Assembly (NCBI RefSeq): GCF_938028825.1
Contig: NZ_CALIZP010000018.1
Span: 1-64,000 of the forward strand
Source of the DNA: an uncultured Cardiobacterium sp.
GTDB lineage: Bacteria; Pseudomonadota; Gammaproteobacteria; Cardiobacteriales; Cardiobacteriaceae
Reading direction: 5' to 3'
Length of the DNA: 64,000 nt
Positions within the stretch are counted from its first letter, which is position 1, and every line of letters starts with the position of its first letter. Position numbers and translations under genes: made by a program. The notes beneath the pieces were generated by a model. The model had not been told where the DNA came from and searched no databases. It worked only from the letters and a program-made list of their open reading frames with translations. Positions 17,394-25,864 of the stretch are shown here, piece after piece.

Positions 17394-17771
17394 TCAGTGT
17401 TTGCGACGCAAGGAAGCGACCGCAAGCGTTCCTATGCAACTGACGACAATGGAGATAGCAAGTTTTTCATGCTGATATTGTGCTGCAAAGAATGCGCCGA
17501 TGATGCCGCCTGCGCATACGGAGGCGGCAAGCAGAATACCGCTCATACGCTCAATGAATGTCAGCCAAAGCATACGTCCTTCCTGTTTGCGGCGAAATTC
17601 GGCTTCCGCCTTGGTTTGTTCGATGACGAAATCCACAATGTCAGGCCGAAATTGATGCAATCGCTCTAACGCATTGACGTCTAAAACCGGGCTGTCTAAT
17701 TCTGTATGTGATACTCGCAGCTCATTTCCCTGTCGGTTACGTGCTTCAAGGCGGGTATTTTTATTTGCCAT
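17394..17771 (-). CDS. DUF2335 family membrane protein
   Basis: 125 residues. The middle part ALERLHQFRPDIVDFVIEQT followed by KAEAEFRRKQEGRM and two closely spaced hydrophobic helices (about 72-92 and 98-118) match the pattern of DUF2335 proteins, which are often found in phage-like or accessory DNA and whose role is unknown. It starts inside the end of the preceding 59-residue gene (11-base overlap), so the two are translated together. It ends 33 bases before the start of serC but is not likely to be functionally tied to it. Confidence 0.7.
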   Translation of the reverse strand: MANKNTRLEARNRQGNELRVSHTELDSPVLDVNALERLHQFRPDIVDFVIEQTKAEAEFRRKQEGRMLWLTFIERMSGILLAASVCAGGIIGAFFAAQYQHEKLAISIVVSCIGTLAVASLRRKH

Positions 17772-17940
17772 AGGATTTGTGTATCTGCCGGTTCATCTCA
17801 CGCACAATTTGCTGCATATCCTGCCGCAGGGCAGCGCGGTCTTTGTCGAAACCGTTGCGAAAATCGGGGTATGTCGGTGGCCGGGTCAGGATTTCTCCGA
17901 GAATGCCCATGCCATCCAAAATGTTGTGTAATTTTTTCAT
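17761..17940 (-). CDS. hypothetical 59-residue protein, partner of DUF2335 protein
   Basis: Short soluble, charged protein (MKKLHNILDGMGILGEIL ... QQIVREMNRQIHKSYGK). I take ATG 17940; the frame is open further upstream to 18066 but that extension is Pro/Lys-rich and overlaps the neighbouring gene. The 3' end overlaps the DUF2335 start by 11 bases. No family recognised. Confidence 0.5.
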   Translation of the reverse strand: MKKLHNILDGMGILGEILTRPPTYPDFRNGFDKDRAALRQDMQQIVREMNRQIHKSYGK

Positions 17941-18025
17941 TGGCAAGTCCAGGGTTTGTTGGTGTTGTTGCGGCGCTAGTTTAACTGTCTTTTCCGGTGG
18001 TTTTCTCTCTTCGCCGCACAGACGG

Positions 18026-18811
18026 TCAGGCGTATGTTTGATGTTCGTGGTGGAAGAGTTCGGCAAGCGCCGCGAGGCGCAGCGGGTCTTTGCCCCAGCG
18101 GGGGTGATGCAGGCAGCGCATCCACAGGAGCGGGCGCACGGCGGCGTGGATGTCGTGCACGACGGCGGGCGGCAGGCTCAGGCTGTGTTCGTGCCAGAGG
18201 CGGACGGCGGCGTCGAGGTGGCCGCGCTGTTTGAGGATGATGGCGGTGGATTGCAGGTAGCAGAGGTAGTCGCGGCTTTCGCAGGCGGTGAAGGGCAGGT
18301 ACTGTCCGGGGTCTTCTTCAAAGTCGATGAAGCCGGTGGTGCCGTCGGGGCAGGCGATGATGTTGCGCGCAAAGGGTTCGCTCAGGTATTGCCCGCGTTC
18401 ATGCACGGCGCGGATGGCGGCGAGACCCTGTTGCCAGCGGGCGAGGTCGTCGGCTTCGTGTTCGATGCGCTCCAGCAGGGTGTGTTCGCCGAGGTGGGTG
18501 AACATGATGCCGTCCGCCGTGCGCGCGAGCAGATGCGGCACGTGGATACCGTGCGCTTCCAGGGTTTGCAGCCGCCCGGCCTCGGTCGCGATGACGGCGC
18601 GGCCACCGGGATTGGGCACGGGTTTGAGCGCATTGAGGTGGAAAATGGCGGCGAAGTAGCCGATCAGGGTATAGCGCCACTGCGGGATACTTTTCCCTGC
18701 TTTACGTACCCAGACGGTTTCACCGCTGGCAAGGGTATGGCGGGCGATGTTGGTGGTTTGCCGGGGAAGGATGGCGGCGAGTGCCGCCCGGTAGGGGTCG
18801 TTGGTTTTCAT
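18026..18811 (-). CDS. kinase-fold protein of the lipopolysaccharide kinase / APH type
   Basis: 261 residues. It has the reduced protein-kinase-like layout seen in Kdo kinase, InaA and RIO-type proteins: an N-terminal lobe with ETVWVRKAGKS, a hinge region around HLLARTADGIMFTHLGE, an active-site stretch AVHERGQYLSEPFARNII, and the metal-binding acidic motif FIDFEEDPGQ equivalent to DFG. No membrane segment. Possible substrates are LPS core sugars or small molecules; nothing nearby decides. The next upstream gene on this strand is the DASS carrier with its own terminator, so this gene is probably transcribed alone. Confidence 0.6.
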   Translation of the reverse strand: MKTNDPYRAALAAILPRQTTNIARHTLASGETVWVRKAGKSIPQWRYTLIGYFAAIFHLNALKPVPNPGGRAVIATEAGRLQTLEAHGIHVPHLLARTADGIMFTHLGEHTLLERIEHEADDLARWQQGLAAIRAVHERGQYLSEPFARNIIACPDGTTGFIDFEEDPGQYLPFTACESRDYLCYLQSTAIILKQRGHLDAAVRLWHEHSLSLPPAVVHDIHAAVRPLLWMRCLHHPRWGKDPLRLAALAELFHHEHQTYA

Positions 18812-18948
18812 GATGGCGGTTGCGGGTGCGTTGTTATGGGCGGCACGGTAACGCGCGCGGTGATGGGGCGCAAATTTTTGTGGCAGGTGTCGGCGGACGA
18901 ATTTTTACGGCCTGCCGCAGCGGCGGTACTGAATTTCCGGCTTTTGTG

Positions 18949-18970
18949 GAGACGTTGCCTGCAACGTCGC
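18949..18970. repeat. second copy of the GACGTTGC palindrome
   Basis: GACGTTGC - CT - GCAACGTC with one outer mismatch; sister of the perfect 22-base palindrome at 3909-3930. Confidence 0.6.
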
Positions 18971-19028
18971 AAAAACGGGGAAGTGCGCGGTCATTCCGCC
19001 GGGCGTTGTTCCTGGGCAAGGGCGAAGG

Positions 19029-19056
19029 AAAAAACCGCGCCGGGGCGCGGTTTTTT
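19029..19056. terminator. strong rho-independent terminator (bidirectional form)
   Basis: Thirteen-base perfect arms, A6 CCGCGCC and GGCGCGG T6, with a 2-base loop. It lies 9 bases past the stop of the minus-strand DASS carrier gene. Confidence 0.9.
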
Positions 19057-19065
19057 GTCACGCGT

Positions 19066-20469
19066 TTACAGCCAGTGCACGGTGGCGAAGACCCAGAGGA
19101 TGATGAGGACGGGGCCGATCAGGCCGATGCTGATACCGCCCAGGCGGAATTCGGACTGTTTGAGCAATCCGGTGCTGTAAGCGATGGCGTTCGGCGGGGT
19201 GGAGACCGGCAGGAACAGCGCACACGATGCCGAGAGGCCGATGACCAGCGGCAGGATGAGCGGGTTGGCGTTGCCGGCGATGGCCGCCGAGGAGAGGGCG
19301 ACGGGGACGAGGATAGCGGTCGCCGCCGTGTTGCTCATGAAGTTGGAGAGGCCGACGGTGACGAGGGCGAAGAGGATGACGAGCAGGTAGAAATTGACGT
19401 GGATGTGTTGCAGTTTTTCGACGTAGTAGTTGGCGAGATGGTGTTCTTCGATGGCAAGGCCCAGAGCGAGGCCGCCGGCGACCAGCATCAGGGTGTCCCA
19501 CGGCAGGGCGCGCACGTCTTTGCCGGTGAGGACGCCGGTGAGCGTCAGGCCGGCAATCGGGATGCCGGAGGCAACGGCGACAGGGATGCCGAATTTTTTG
19601 CCTGCCAGCCACAGGAACAGGGTCAGCACGAGGATGATGAGGGTGATGATTTCTTGCAGTTTGCTGACTTCACGCGGCGCGTCGGGTTCGGCGTAGAGGA
19701 AGGCGGTGTCGAGTTTTTCGCTGCCGACCTGGTAGGCGCTGACGAGGATGCGCCAGAAGACGAGGGTGAGGACGATGGCAAGCGGCATGCCAACGAGCAT
19801 CCAGCCGGGGAAGGAGATGTGGATGCCCTGTCCGGCCAGCGCGCCCATGGTGATGGCGTTTGGCGGCGAGCCGACCGGGGTGCCGATGCCGCCGATGGAG
19901 GCGGCGGCGGGGATGCCGAGCAGCAGGGCGCGGGCGAAGTTGCTCTTGGCATTGGTGTAGAGGGGGGCGGCGGTTGCGATCATCATCGCGGTGGTGGCGG
20001 TGTTGCTCATCAGCATGGAGATGCAGGCGGTGGCGAGCATGAGGCCGAGCAGGACGTAGCGCGATTGCCGCCCGAAATGCGGCAGGAGTTTTTGCAGCAG
20101 TTTGTAGTCGAGGCGGGTTTTTTTCATGCCTTCGGCGAGGAAGAAGCCGCCGAGGAAGAGGATGATGATGCTGTCCGACCATTTGCGCACGTAAATATCG
20201 ACGTTGATGCCGTCTTCTTTGCCGAGGGCGAAGACGAGGAAGCCGACGATGAAGATGCCGACGGCAAACGGCGCGGCCGCCTCTGTCACCCACAGCAGCA
20301 CGGCGAAGTAGAGCAGGAAGAGCACGCAGTGCTGCGCGTAGGTGAAATTGTCGCCGGCGGTCACAAGCATCAGCACGAGGGCGATGGCGAGCGAGGCGGC
20401 GAAGAGGAAGATGCGCTTTGTCGCCTCCGGCGGCAGGGCGAAAATGCTGTTGGGGTTGCGTGGTTTCAT
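19066..20469 (-). CDS. DASS (SLC13) family sodium/dicarboxylate-type transporter
   Basis: 467 residues, about eleven to twelve membrane segments. The two Ser-Asn-Thr signatures that bind substrate carboxylates and sodium in this family are both present: SNTATTAMM in the first half and SNTAATAIL in the second, as in VcINDY. Likely substrates are succinate, malate or related di- or tricarboxylates. The start MKPRNPNS at 20469 is chosen over a longer reading because an AGGAG site lies just before it and upstream codons overlap the ThrE gene in another frame. With sucAB and maeB elsewhere in the window, uptake of C4 acids would make sense. Confidence 0.92.
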   Translation of the reverse strand: MKPRNPNSIFALPPEATKRIFLFAASLAIALVLMLVTAGDNFTYAQHCVLFLLYFAVLLWVTEAAAPFAVGIFIVGFLVFALGKEDGINVDIYVRKWSDSIIILFLGGFFLAEGMKKTRLDYKLLQKLLPHFGRQSRYVLLGLMLATACISMLMSNTATTAMMIATAAPLYTNAKSNFARALLLGIPAAASIGGIGTPVGSPPNAITMGALAGQGIHISFPGWMLVGMPLAIVLTLVFWRILVSAYQVGSEKLDTAFLYAEPDAPREVSKLQEIITLIILVLTLFLWLAGKKFGIPVAVASGIPIAGLTLTGVLTGKDVRALPWDTLMLVAGGLALGLAIEEHHLANYYVEKLQHIHVNFYLLVILFALVTVGLSNFMSNTAATAILVPVALSSAAIAGNANPLILPLVIGLSASCALFLPVSTPPNAIAYSTGLLKQSEFRLGGISIGLIGPVLIILWVFATVHWL

Positions 20470-20488
20470 AGGATCTCCTGAGGGTTGG

Positions 20489-20977
20489 TTAGACAACGGG
20501 TTTTTGGCGGTAGTACAGTAGCCCCGGCAACGCCAGGCCGAAGACGAGCGCGGCGAGCAGGAAGCCGGTTTGCACGAATTGTTCGACCATCGTCGCGAAG
20601 CGTTCCGGCGAGTAGCCTTCTTTTTCGATGAGCACCAGCGCCAGCATGGCGCGGTAGGCGGAGAGGCCGGGGAACATCGGGATGACGGCGGCGACGGTGA
20701 ACACTTTGGGGTGGGCTCGGTGGTATCTGCGCGCCAGCCACACGCCGAGCGCGCCAATCAGCGAGGCGGCGAAGAAGGTGGCGAAGATGGGGCTGACGTC
20801 GAGCAGTTGCAGCGCGGTGCGCGTGCTGTGGCCGAGTGCACCGAGGGCGGCACAGAATTTGAGCGCGCGCAGCGGCACGTTGAAGAGCAGGGCGAAGCCG
20901 ACCGCCGGCACGGCGGCAAAGCAGGCGTCGTTTACGAGCAGAAGGAGGATTTCCAGCGGGTTCATGCCGTCCATCAT
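20489..20977 (-). CDS. threonine/serine exporter, small subunit (ThrE C-terminal domain type)
   Basis: 162 residues with five hydrophobic helices. Matches the DUF3815/YjjB half of the ThrE exporter (VPAVGFALLFNVPLRAL, FFAASLIGALGVWLARRY, VIPMFPGLSAYRAML with the conserved P-G pair). In Corynebacterium ThrE both halves are fused; here they are separate genes as in E. coli yjjPB. It starts at ATG 20977, overlapping the stop of the larger half by 4 bases (ATGA), so stoichiometric expression is expected. Confidence 0.88.
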   Translation of the reverse strand: MMDGMNPLEILLLLVNDACFAAVPAVGFALLFNVPLRALKFCAALGALGHSTRTALQLLDVSPIFATFFAASLIGALGVWLARRYHRAHPKVFTVAAVIPMFPGLSAYRAMLALVLIEKEGYSPERFATMVEQFVQTGFLLAALVFGLALPGLLYYRQKPVV

Positions 20978-21765
20978 ACGCCGCCGCTCCAGTTGTCGAT
21001 ACCGAGCAGCGCCAGCGCCGAGACGATGCCGAGGCAGGTGCCGAGGGTGAGCACGGTGGCGAGCGCCCAGCGGCCGATGCCCATGTTCATGTAGCCTTTC
21101 AGCACGTCGGAAAGCGAGTTGATCAGCGGGAAGCCGGGAACGAGCATCAGTACGGCAGCGGCCATCGCGATATGCGGGTCGTTGCCGATGTGGTAACGCA
21201 CGCCGAGGCCGGCAATCAGGCTGGTGAGGAAGGCGGTCGCCATGAAGACCAGCGCCATGTTGAAATGCAGCCCGGCCAGCCATTGCCGCAGCCGCATCCC
21301 GCACAGGCTGGCGGCGAAGGTGAGGCCGCACACCGCCCAGTCGCCGCCGGAGAGCCGTGCGAAGCAGGCGCAGGACAGCGCCACCATGAAAAGCACGAGC
21401 TGCGGCGGGTAGCTGCGCGGTTGCAGACTGGTGAGCGCATCGTGCACGGCGGCGCGGTCCATCTCGCCGTTTTCGGCGGCGAGCATGATGCGCTGCACCT
21501 CGCTGACCACGGTCATGTTCACGCCGCGATCAACATTGCGCCGCGCGGTGGTGATGCAGAAGTGGTTGAACAGGGTGGTGAAAACGATGGAATTGGCGGT
21601 AAGCGCGCAATCGACGCGCGTCGCCCCCAGCGCGTAGCCGAGGCGGGTCGAAACATCGACCACCACCTTGCTTTCCGCGCCGTATTGCAGGAGCAGCAGC
21701 GCCGCCTGAATGCACAGGCGGGTCACGTCGTGCTGCGCCTCTTCATCAAGAATGATCATGGGCAA
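20974..21765 (-). CDS. threonine/serine exporter, large subunit (ThrE N-terminal domain type)
   Basis: 263 residues. The N-terminal cytoplasmic part (about 1-120) holds ALLLLQYGAESKVVVDVSTRLG, typical of DUF1212/YjjP proteins, followed by five membrane helices with the conserved VPGFPLINSLSDVLKG. Together with the next gene it should form an inner-membrane exporter for threonine and serine (in E. coli YjjPB exports succinate). It overlaps the 3' end of the cysteine desulfurase gene by 20 bases and so is part of the cysE operon. Export could protect the cell from excess serine or related amino acids when CysE is limiting. Confidence 0.88.
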   Translation of the reverse strand: MPMIILDEEAQHDVTRLCIQAALLLLQYGAESKVVVDVSTRLGYALGATRVDCALTANSIVFTTLFNHFCITTARRNVDRGVNMTVVSEVQRIMLAAENGEMDRAAVHDALTSLQPRSYPPQLVLFMVALSCACFARLSGGDWAVCGLTFAASLCGMRLRQWLAGLHFNMALVFMATAFLTSLIAGLGVRYHIGNDPHIAMAAAVLMLVPGFPLINSLSDVLKGYMNMGIGRWALATVLTLGTCLGIVSALALLGIDNWSGGV

Positions 21766-22894
21766 GTGCCTCCAAAAACGCCATCAGGCGGGACACATCC
21801 CCGCTTGATGTGGTATGCGACAGGCTGATGCGCAGGCTGTGCGCCGCTGCGTCATGCAGCCCCATCGCCTGCAAGACGTGTGACCCTTCTGCGGCAGAAG
21901 TGCAGGCCGAGCCCGCTGCCAGCGCAATCTGCGCCGCATCCGCCTGACGCAGCGCCTCGCCTGAGGGTACACCGGTAAAGAGATTCACGATATGCGGCAC
22001 TTGCGGCGTCTGCGGCGGCACGTTCACGTGCATGAACGCCGGTAGGGCGGCGAGCAGTTGCGCGCGCCTGGCGGCAACCGTTGCCCCGTTCGCCTCGCGT
22101 CCTGCTTCCGCCTGCGCGGCAGCAGCGACAAAGGCGCGTATCAACGCCAGCGGTGATGTGCCGCTGCGGCGGCTGCGTTCCTGCCCGCCGCCGTGAGCCA
22201 GCGCCTGCAAACGCATTTTCGGCAGGCGGCGCACAAAGAGCGCACCGATACCCTGCGGCGCGCCGCATTTGTGCCCGGAAAAGCTGACCAGGTCGGCATC
22301 CCAGGCGCGCACGTCCACCGGCAACTTGCCCAGCGCCTGCGCCGCGTCCACATGGAATTTCGCCCCCGCCGCATGGACACGGGCGGCAATCGCGGCAAGT
22401 GGCTGCACCACGCCCGTTTCATTATTCACGGCCATGACGCTAACCAGCGTCGGCGCGGTTTGCAAGGCGGCATTGAGGGCGTCCATATCCAGCAGACCGT
22501 CGCGCTGCACCGGCAGCACCGTCACCTTCGCTGTTTTCGCCAACGCTGCCGCCGTATCCAGCACCGCCTTGTGCTCCGTCTGCACCGTGAGCAGATGCGG
22601 CTGCTTGACGCCGTGGTACCACAGCGCGCCTTTCAGGGCGAGGTTATCCGCCTCCGTTGCGCCGCTGGTGAAGACCACCTCGCGCGGGTCGGCATGGATG
22701 ACCGCTGCAAACTGCGCCCGCGCCGCTTCCAGCGCCTGTCTGGCGGCAAGGCCGGGGGCATAAGTCGCGCCGGTGTTGGCAGGGAAGCGGGATAACGTCT
22801 CGACGAATACCGCGAGCGCTGCCTCAGTCACCGGCACCGTCGCGGCAAAATCAAAATACGCCCAGCCGTCAAGGCTGCCGTCAATTGCGGCCAT
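21746..22894 (-). CDS. cysteine desulfurase (NifS/IscS family, class V aminotransferase)
   Basis: 382 residues. PLP enzyme that removes sulfur from cysteine as a persulfide. Family blocks: YFDFAATVPV at the N-terminus, ANTGATYAPG, FTSGATEADN, TEHKAVLD, NNETGVVQPL, DAAQALGKLPVD and the PLP lysine in FSGHKCGAPQG. The active cysteine is in GSACTSAAEGSHVL. It is a NifS-type side paralogue and not the isc operon IscS, as no iscU or iscA follows. It overlaps cysE by 14 bases and the ThrE gene by 20, so it is the middle of a four-gene operon. A thiolation or sulfur-supply role is likely. Confidence 0.92.
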   Translation of the reverse strand: MAAIDGSLDGWAYFDFAATVPVTEAALAVFVETLSRFPANTGATYAPGLAARQALEAARAQFAAVIHADPREVVFTSGATEADNLALKGALWYHGVKQPHLLTVQTEHKAVLDTAAALAKTAKVTVLPVQRDGLLDMDALNAALQTAPTLVSVMAVNNETGVVQPLAAIAARVHAAGAKFHVDAAQALGKLPVDVRAWDADLVSFSGHKCGAPQGIGALFVRRLPKMRLQALAHGGGQERSRRSGTSPLALIRAFVAAAAQAEAGREANGATVAARRAQLLAALPAFMHVNVPPQTPQVPHIVNLFTGVPSGEALRQADAAQIALAAGSACTSAAEGSHVLQAMGLHDAAAHSLRISLSHTTSSGDVSRLMAFLEALAHDHS

Positions 22895-23546
22895 GGCCCT
22901 GCCTCAACGCCGCGTTTTCCGCTTCCAGCTTCGCCACGCGCTCGCTTAACTGCTCCAGCATCGTCATCACCGGATCGGGCGCATCATGCCCGACCGCATA
23001 AGCCTCAAACTTCTCGCCGTCTTCATTACGGATGCGCACCGCCCGCGCGGGGACGCCGACCACCGTCGTGTACGACTCCACATCCTTCACCACCACTGCG
23101 TTGCTGCCAACGCGGGCATGATCATGCACCGTAACCGCGCCGAGCACCTTCGCACCCGCGCCGAGGATGACATTCGAGCCAATGGTGGGGTGACGCTTGC
23201 CTTCGTTCCAGGTCGTGCCGCCGAGCGTTACCCCCTGATACATACTGACATCGTCGCCAAGCTCCGCCGTCTCGCCGATGACGATGCCCATGCCGTGATC
23301 AATAAAAAAACGCCGCCCGACGCGCACCGCCGGATGAATCTCCACCCCCGTCGTCCAGCGCGACCACAGCGACAGCCAGCGCGCCAGCCAGTGCAGGCCG
23401 AGCCCCCACAGCGCGTGCTGCATGCGGTAATGCACCACGGCGCGGAAACCCGAATGCAGGGTCAGCACCGCCCAGCGGCTGCGCACCGCCGGATCACGCG
23501 CGAACACCACGGAAAAATCCTCGCGTACCAATTGGAACCAGTTCAT
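22881..23546 (-). CDS. cysE: serine O-acetyltransferase
   Basis: 221 residues, the short form (E. coli CysE has 273), like those of many bacteria. Makes O-acetylserine from serine and acetyl-CoA, the carbon skeleton for cysteine. The left-handed beta-helix is visible as IHPAVRVGRRFFIDHGMGIV, then IGETAELGDDVSMYQGVTLG and GSNVILGAGAKVLGAVTVHD. The catalytic His-Asp pair lies in FIDHGMGIVIGE, and the acetyl-CoA turn in GGTTWNEGKRHP. First gene of the operon with a cysteine desulfurase and ThrE. Confidence 0.95.
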   Translation of the reverse strand: MNWFQLVREDFSVVFARDPAVRSRWAVLTLHSGFRAVVHYRMQHALWGLGLHWLARWLSLWSRWTTGVEIHPAVRVGRRFFIDHGMGIVIGETAELGDDVSMYQGVTLGGTTWNEGKRHPTIGSNVILGAGAKVLGAVTVHDHARVGSNAVVVKDVESYTTVVGVPARAVRIRNEDGEKFEAYAVGHDAPDPVMTMLEQLSERVAKLEAENAALRQGHGRN

Positions 23547-23624
23547 ATCATCGCCTCGTTATGCAGAATAAAGCGGTCGCCCGCAGGAAAAACAGGGCGC
23601 GATTATATAGCGGGGCAGGGCGCA

Positions 23625-24503
23625 TCAGACAAACGCGGCGCTGGCCGGGTCGTAGCGCACTTTGGTAATACTGCCGTCGCGGATTCTTTGCACCGCTTCA
23701 TGAATCATCGGCAGCGGCACGAGAAACCATTCTTTGGGCTGCACCGGATTGCCGAAGCGGTCGCTAATCGCAATATCGAGTTGTGCGGCGGCAAATACCT
23801 GATGCAATAATTTTTCCAGCCGCCACGGATTGATATTGGCCAACCGATACTCGGCGACGATTTCCACATCCGCCAACAAAAAAGTGGCATCATGCCCGGC
23901 ATGGGCAATACGCGTTTTGACCTCGCCACCGGTCACGCCAATCTTGTGAATCAATTCCCGGTTTTTCGCAATATAGGCATCTGTGGACAAACTGCGCAAG
24001 ACATAAATCGTACCGCTCGCCACATCTTCATCTTCCGCACTATCGCCAAACAGCGCGCCATCATCCCCGCGCATAGCAATACGGCGTCCGCCGTCATCCT
24101 TATATAAAGCACGCTGCAACGAACGCCGCAGCATGGCGCTTTCCGTCCGGTTATCAAAAATCACCCGCAGGCGGGCATCCTCATGGCCGCTCTGATTTTC
24201 AAAAATCTCGCCGACGGCGGCAACATAAGCCATTTGCCCGCTGAGGATAAAAAAATCCCCCTGCTCGATGCGCACCCGAATGCCGGCATCCTTCTTGAAC
24301 GGTTTGGCAGCCCGCACGCCATCCTGCAAATCCCGGCGCACAGCGGCAAAGAGCGGGGCGAATAAATCGAAATCCCGACACGGCTGCCTTTCGGCAATAA
24401 ATTCCGGTGCATGATAGGGACGGACATGGGTCAGGCGGGTAATATCATCCCCGGCATCCTGCCGTATATCCGCCAATTCGGCAAGCAATGCTTCATCGCT
24501 CAA
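23625..24503 (-). CDS. GIY-YIG nuclease domain protein (T5orf172-like)
   Basis: 292 residues. The C-terminal half reads TIYVLRSLSTD ... LIHKIGVTGGEVKTRIAHAG, then ADVEIVAEYRLANINPWRLE and a KLLHQVF helix, which is the GIY-YIG arrangement used by T5orf172 and Meiotically-up-regulated-113 type proteins (YVL for GIY, KIG for YIG, R and E downstream). The N-terminal 150 residues are not recognised. Such proteins are accessory, sometimes phage-derived or defence-related. It is flanked by cysE and by a repeat cluster carrying a 161-base inserted element. Confidence 0.7.
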   Translation of the reverse strand: MSDEALLAELADIRQDAGDDITRLTHVRPYHAPEFIAERQPCRDFDLFAPLFAAVRRDLQDGVRAAKPFKKDAGIRVRIEQGDFFILSGQMAYVAAVGEIFENQSGHEDARLRVIFDNRTESAMLRRSLQRALYKDDGGRRIAMRGDDGALFGDSAEDEDVASGTIYVLRSLSTDAYIAKNRELIHKIGVTGGEVKTRIAHAGHDATFLLADVEIVAEYRLANINPWRLEKLLHQVFAAAQLDIAISDRFGNPVQPKEWFLVPLPMIHEAVQRIRDGSITKVRYDPASAAFV

Positions 24504-24673
24504 TACGGCGTTATCCTTTGATGACGGGCCCGGTATTTGCGCCGCCCGGCCTCTGTCATACTAATCCCAAGAAATAAAACGACGTTCGCAGGGCGGGTTT
24601 CAGCCCACCATCCGCATGGTTTCGGCGGGCTGAAGCCCGCCATATGGCAAGTTATTTTTTGATTTTGGTATTA
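24504..24673. repeat. gene-free stretch with a REP-type hairpin
   Basis: The region 24504-24833 has no gene. It contains an inverted repeat GGCGGGTTTCAGCCC (24592-24606) paired with GGGCTGAAGCCCGCC (24627-24641), one wobble pair. A related hairpin is at 59491-59540. The remainder, from 24674, is a copy of the 161-base element. Confidence 0.65.
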
Positions 24674-24834
24674 GGGTTTGTTGACACTCAACGTTGCGGC
24701 GGCTTTTCGGCCAAAATCCGGCAGCTGCCGCGTTACAAATGCGCGCAAGGTGTCCAACCTTACTGCGCTTTTTGCCTTGCATCTGCCGTTTTTGCCGCAA
24801 AAATCCGCTGCGCAGGTCGAATGTCAACTGCCCC
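24674..24834 (+). mobile_element. 161-bp miniature inverted-repeat element, copy 1
   Basis: Begins GGGTTTGTTGACACTCAA and ends TGTCAACTGCCCC, flanked on both sides by TA (24672-24673 and 24835-24836). The same 161-base length and same interior are found at 41882-42042 (same orientation) and 41115-41275 (inverted). No transposase coding capacity. The TA duplication fits mobilisation by an IS630/mariner-like or IS5-subgroup transposase. Its right edge forms the TAG stop of the broken aldo/keto reductase gene. Confidence 0.85.
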
Positions 24835-25755
24835 TAGAAGGTCGAAAAGCGTTCGGCTTTGTCCAGGGCACGGATTTTTGCCATGTCGTCGCTCAGGCTG
24901 AAGTCGAAGATGTCGATGTTTTCTTTGATGTGTTTCGGGTTGCGCGAGCCGGGGATGGCGATGTTGCCGTCCTGGATGTGCCAGCGCAGGATGATTTGTG
25001 CCGGGGTTTTGCCGTGTTTTCTGCCAGCGCGGCGATGACCGGGTCTTTGAACAGGGTTTGTGTGCCGCCTTTGCCATAGCGGTTGCGGCCGCCGAGCGGG
25101 TACCAGGTTTCCAGCACGGTGCCGTAGCGCGCGAGGGTGGGTTTGAGGGCGCGCCACTGGTTGTAGGGATGGGTTTCGTTTTGCACGACGGCGGGCGGGA
25201 TGGTCGCGTTTTTCATGATGGCGGCGATTTCTTTTTCGTAGTAGTTGGAGAGGCCGATGGAGCGGATTTTGCCCGCTTTGACGGCGTTTTCCATCGCCGT
25301 GTAGGCATCGCTGTCGTGCGGCGCGGGATGGTGCAGCAGCACGAGGTCGATGTAGTCGGTGTCGAGCGTTTCAGCATGGCGTTGATTTCGGCGGGGGCGT
25401 TGGCGAAGTCGTCCGTCCACAGTTTGCTGGTGAGGAAGATGTTCGCGCGCGGTACGCCGGATTTTTTGATGGCGCGGCCGACGGCTTCTTCGTTGCCGTA
25501 GATGTGGGCGGTGTCGATGAGGCGGTAGCCGTCTTTGAGCGCGGCGAGAACGGCGGCTTCGGCGTCGGCGTCGCTGAGGGTGAAGACGCCGAGGCCGATG
25601 ATGGGCATGGTGTGGCCGTCGTTGAGGGTGACGCTGCGGCTGCCGGGGTTGAAGGCCGGGGCTTTGTTTTCCGTCGCGGCGGTCGGGACGGTCTGCGCGA
25701 GGGCGGCGCTGCCGAGGCCGAGGACGATGAGCAGAGTGGCGGGTCGTCTTTTCAT
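24834..25755 (-). pseudogene. exported aldo/keto reductase, two frameshifts
   Basis: Start 25755 has an AGGAG site and a Sec signal peptide (TLLIVLGLGSAALAQ). The reductase body is clear across three frames: MPIIGLGVFTLSD, LKDGYRLIDTAHIYGNEEAV with catalytic Asp and Tyr, then after a shift at about 25371 LDTDYIDLVLLHHPAPHDS, KIRSIGLSNYYEKEI, VVQNETHPYNQW, and after a second shift at about 25017-25021 GKTPAQIILRWHIQDGNIAI. Both lesions fit loss of one base (a G in AMLGKxT context, an A in a run of A). The stop TAG at 24834-24836 is created by the edge of the 161-base element. Family: AKR with 2,5-diketo-gluconate reductase-like motifs. Confidence 0.85.
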
Positions 25756-25864
25756 GGCGGGCTCCTGTGGGTGGGATGGGTTTTGTCGCTGCTGCGGTTG
25801 GTCTGTGCCGCTTGCGACAAGCGGGACAGATACGGGGTTCCTGGATGGCCGCCAAGCGGCGTGG

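Noticed and set aside
17940..18066. Longer start (18066) for the 59-residue protein
   Set aside because: The extension overlaps the kinase-like gene end and has no ribosome site; ATG 17940 gives a compact protein.
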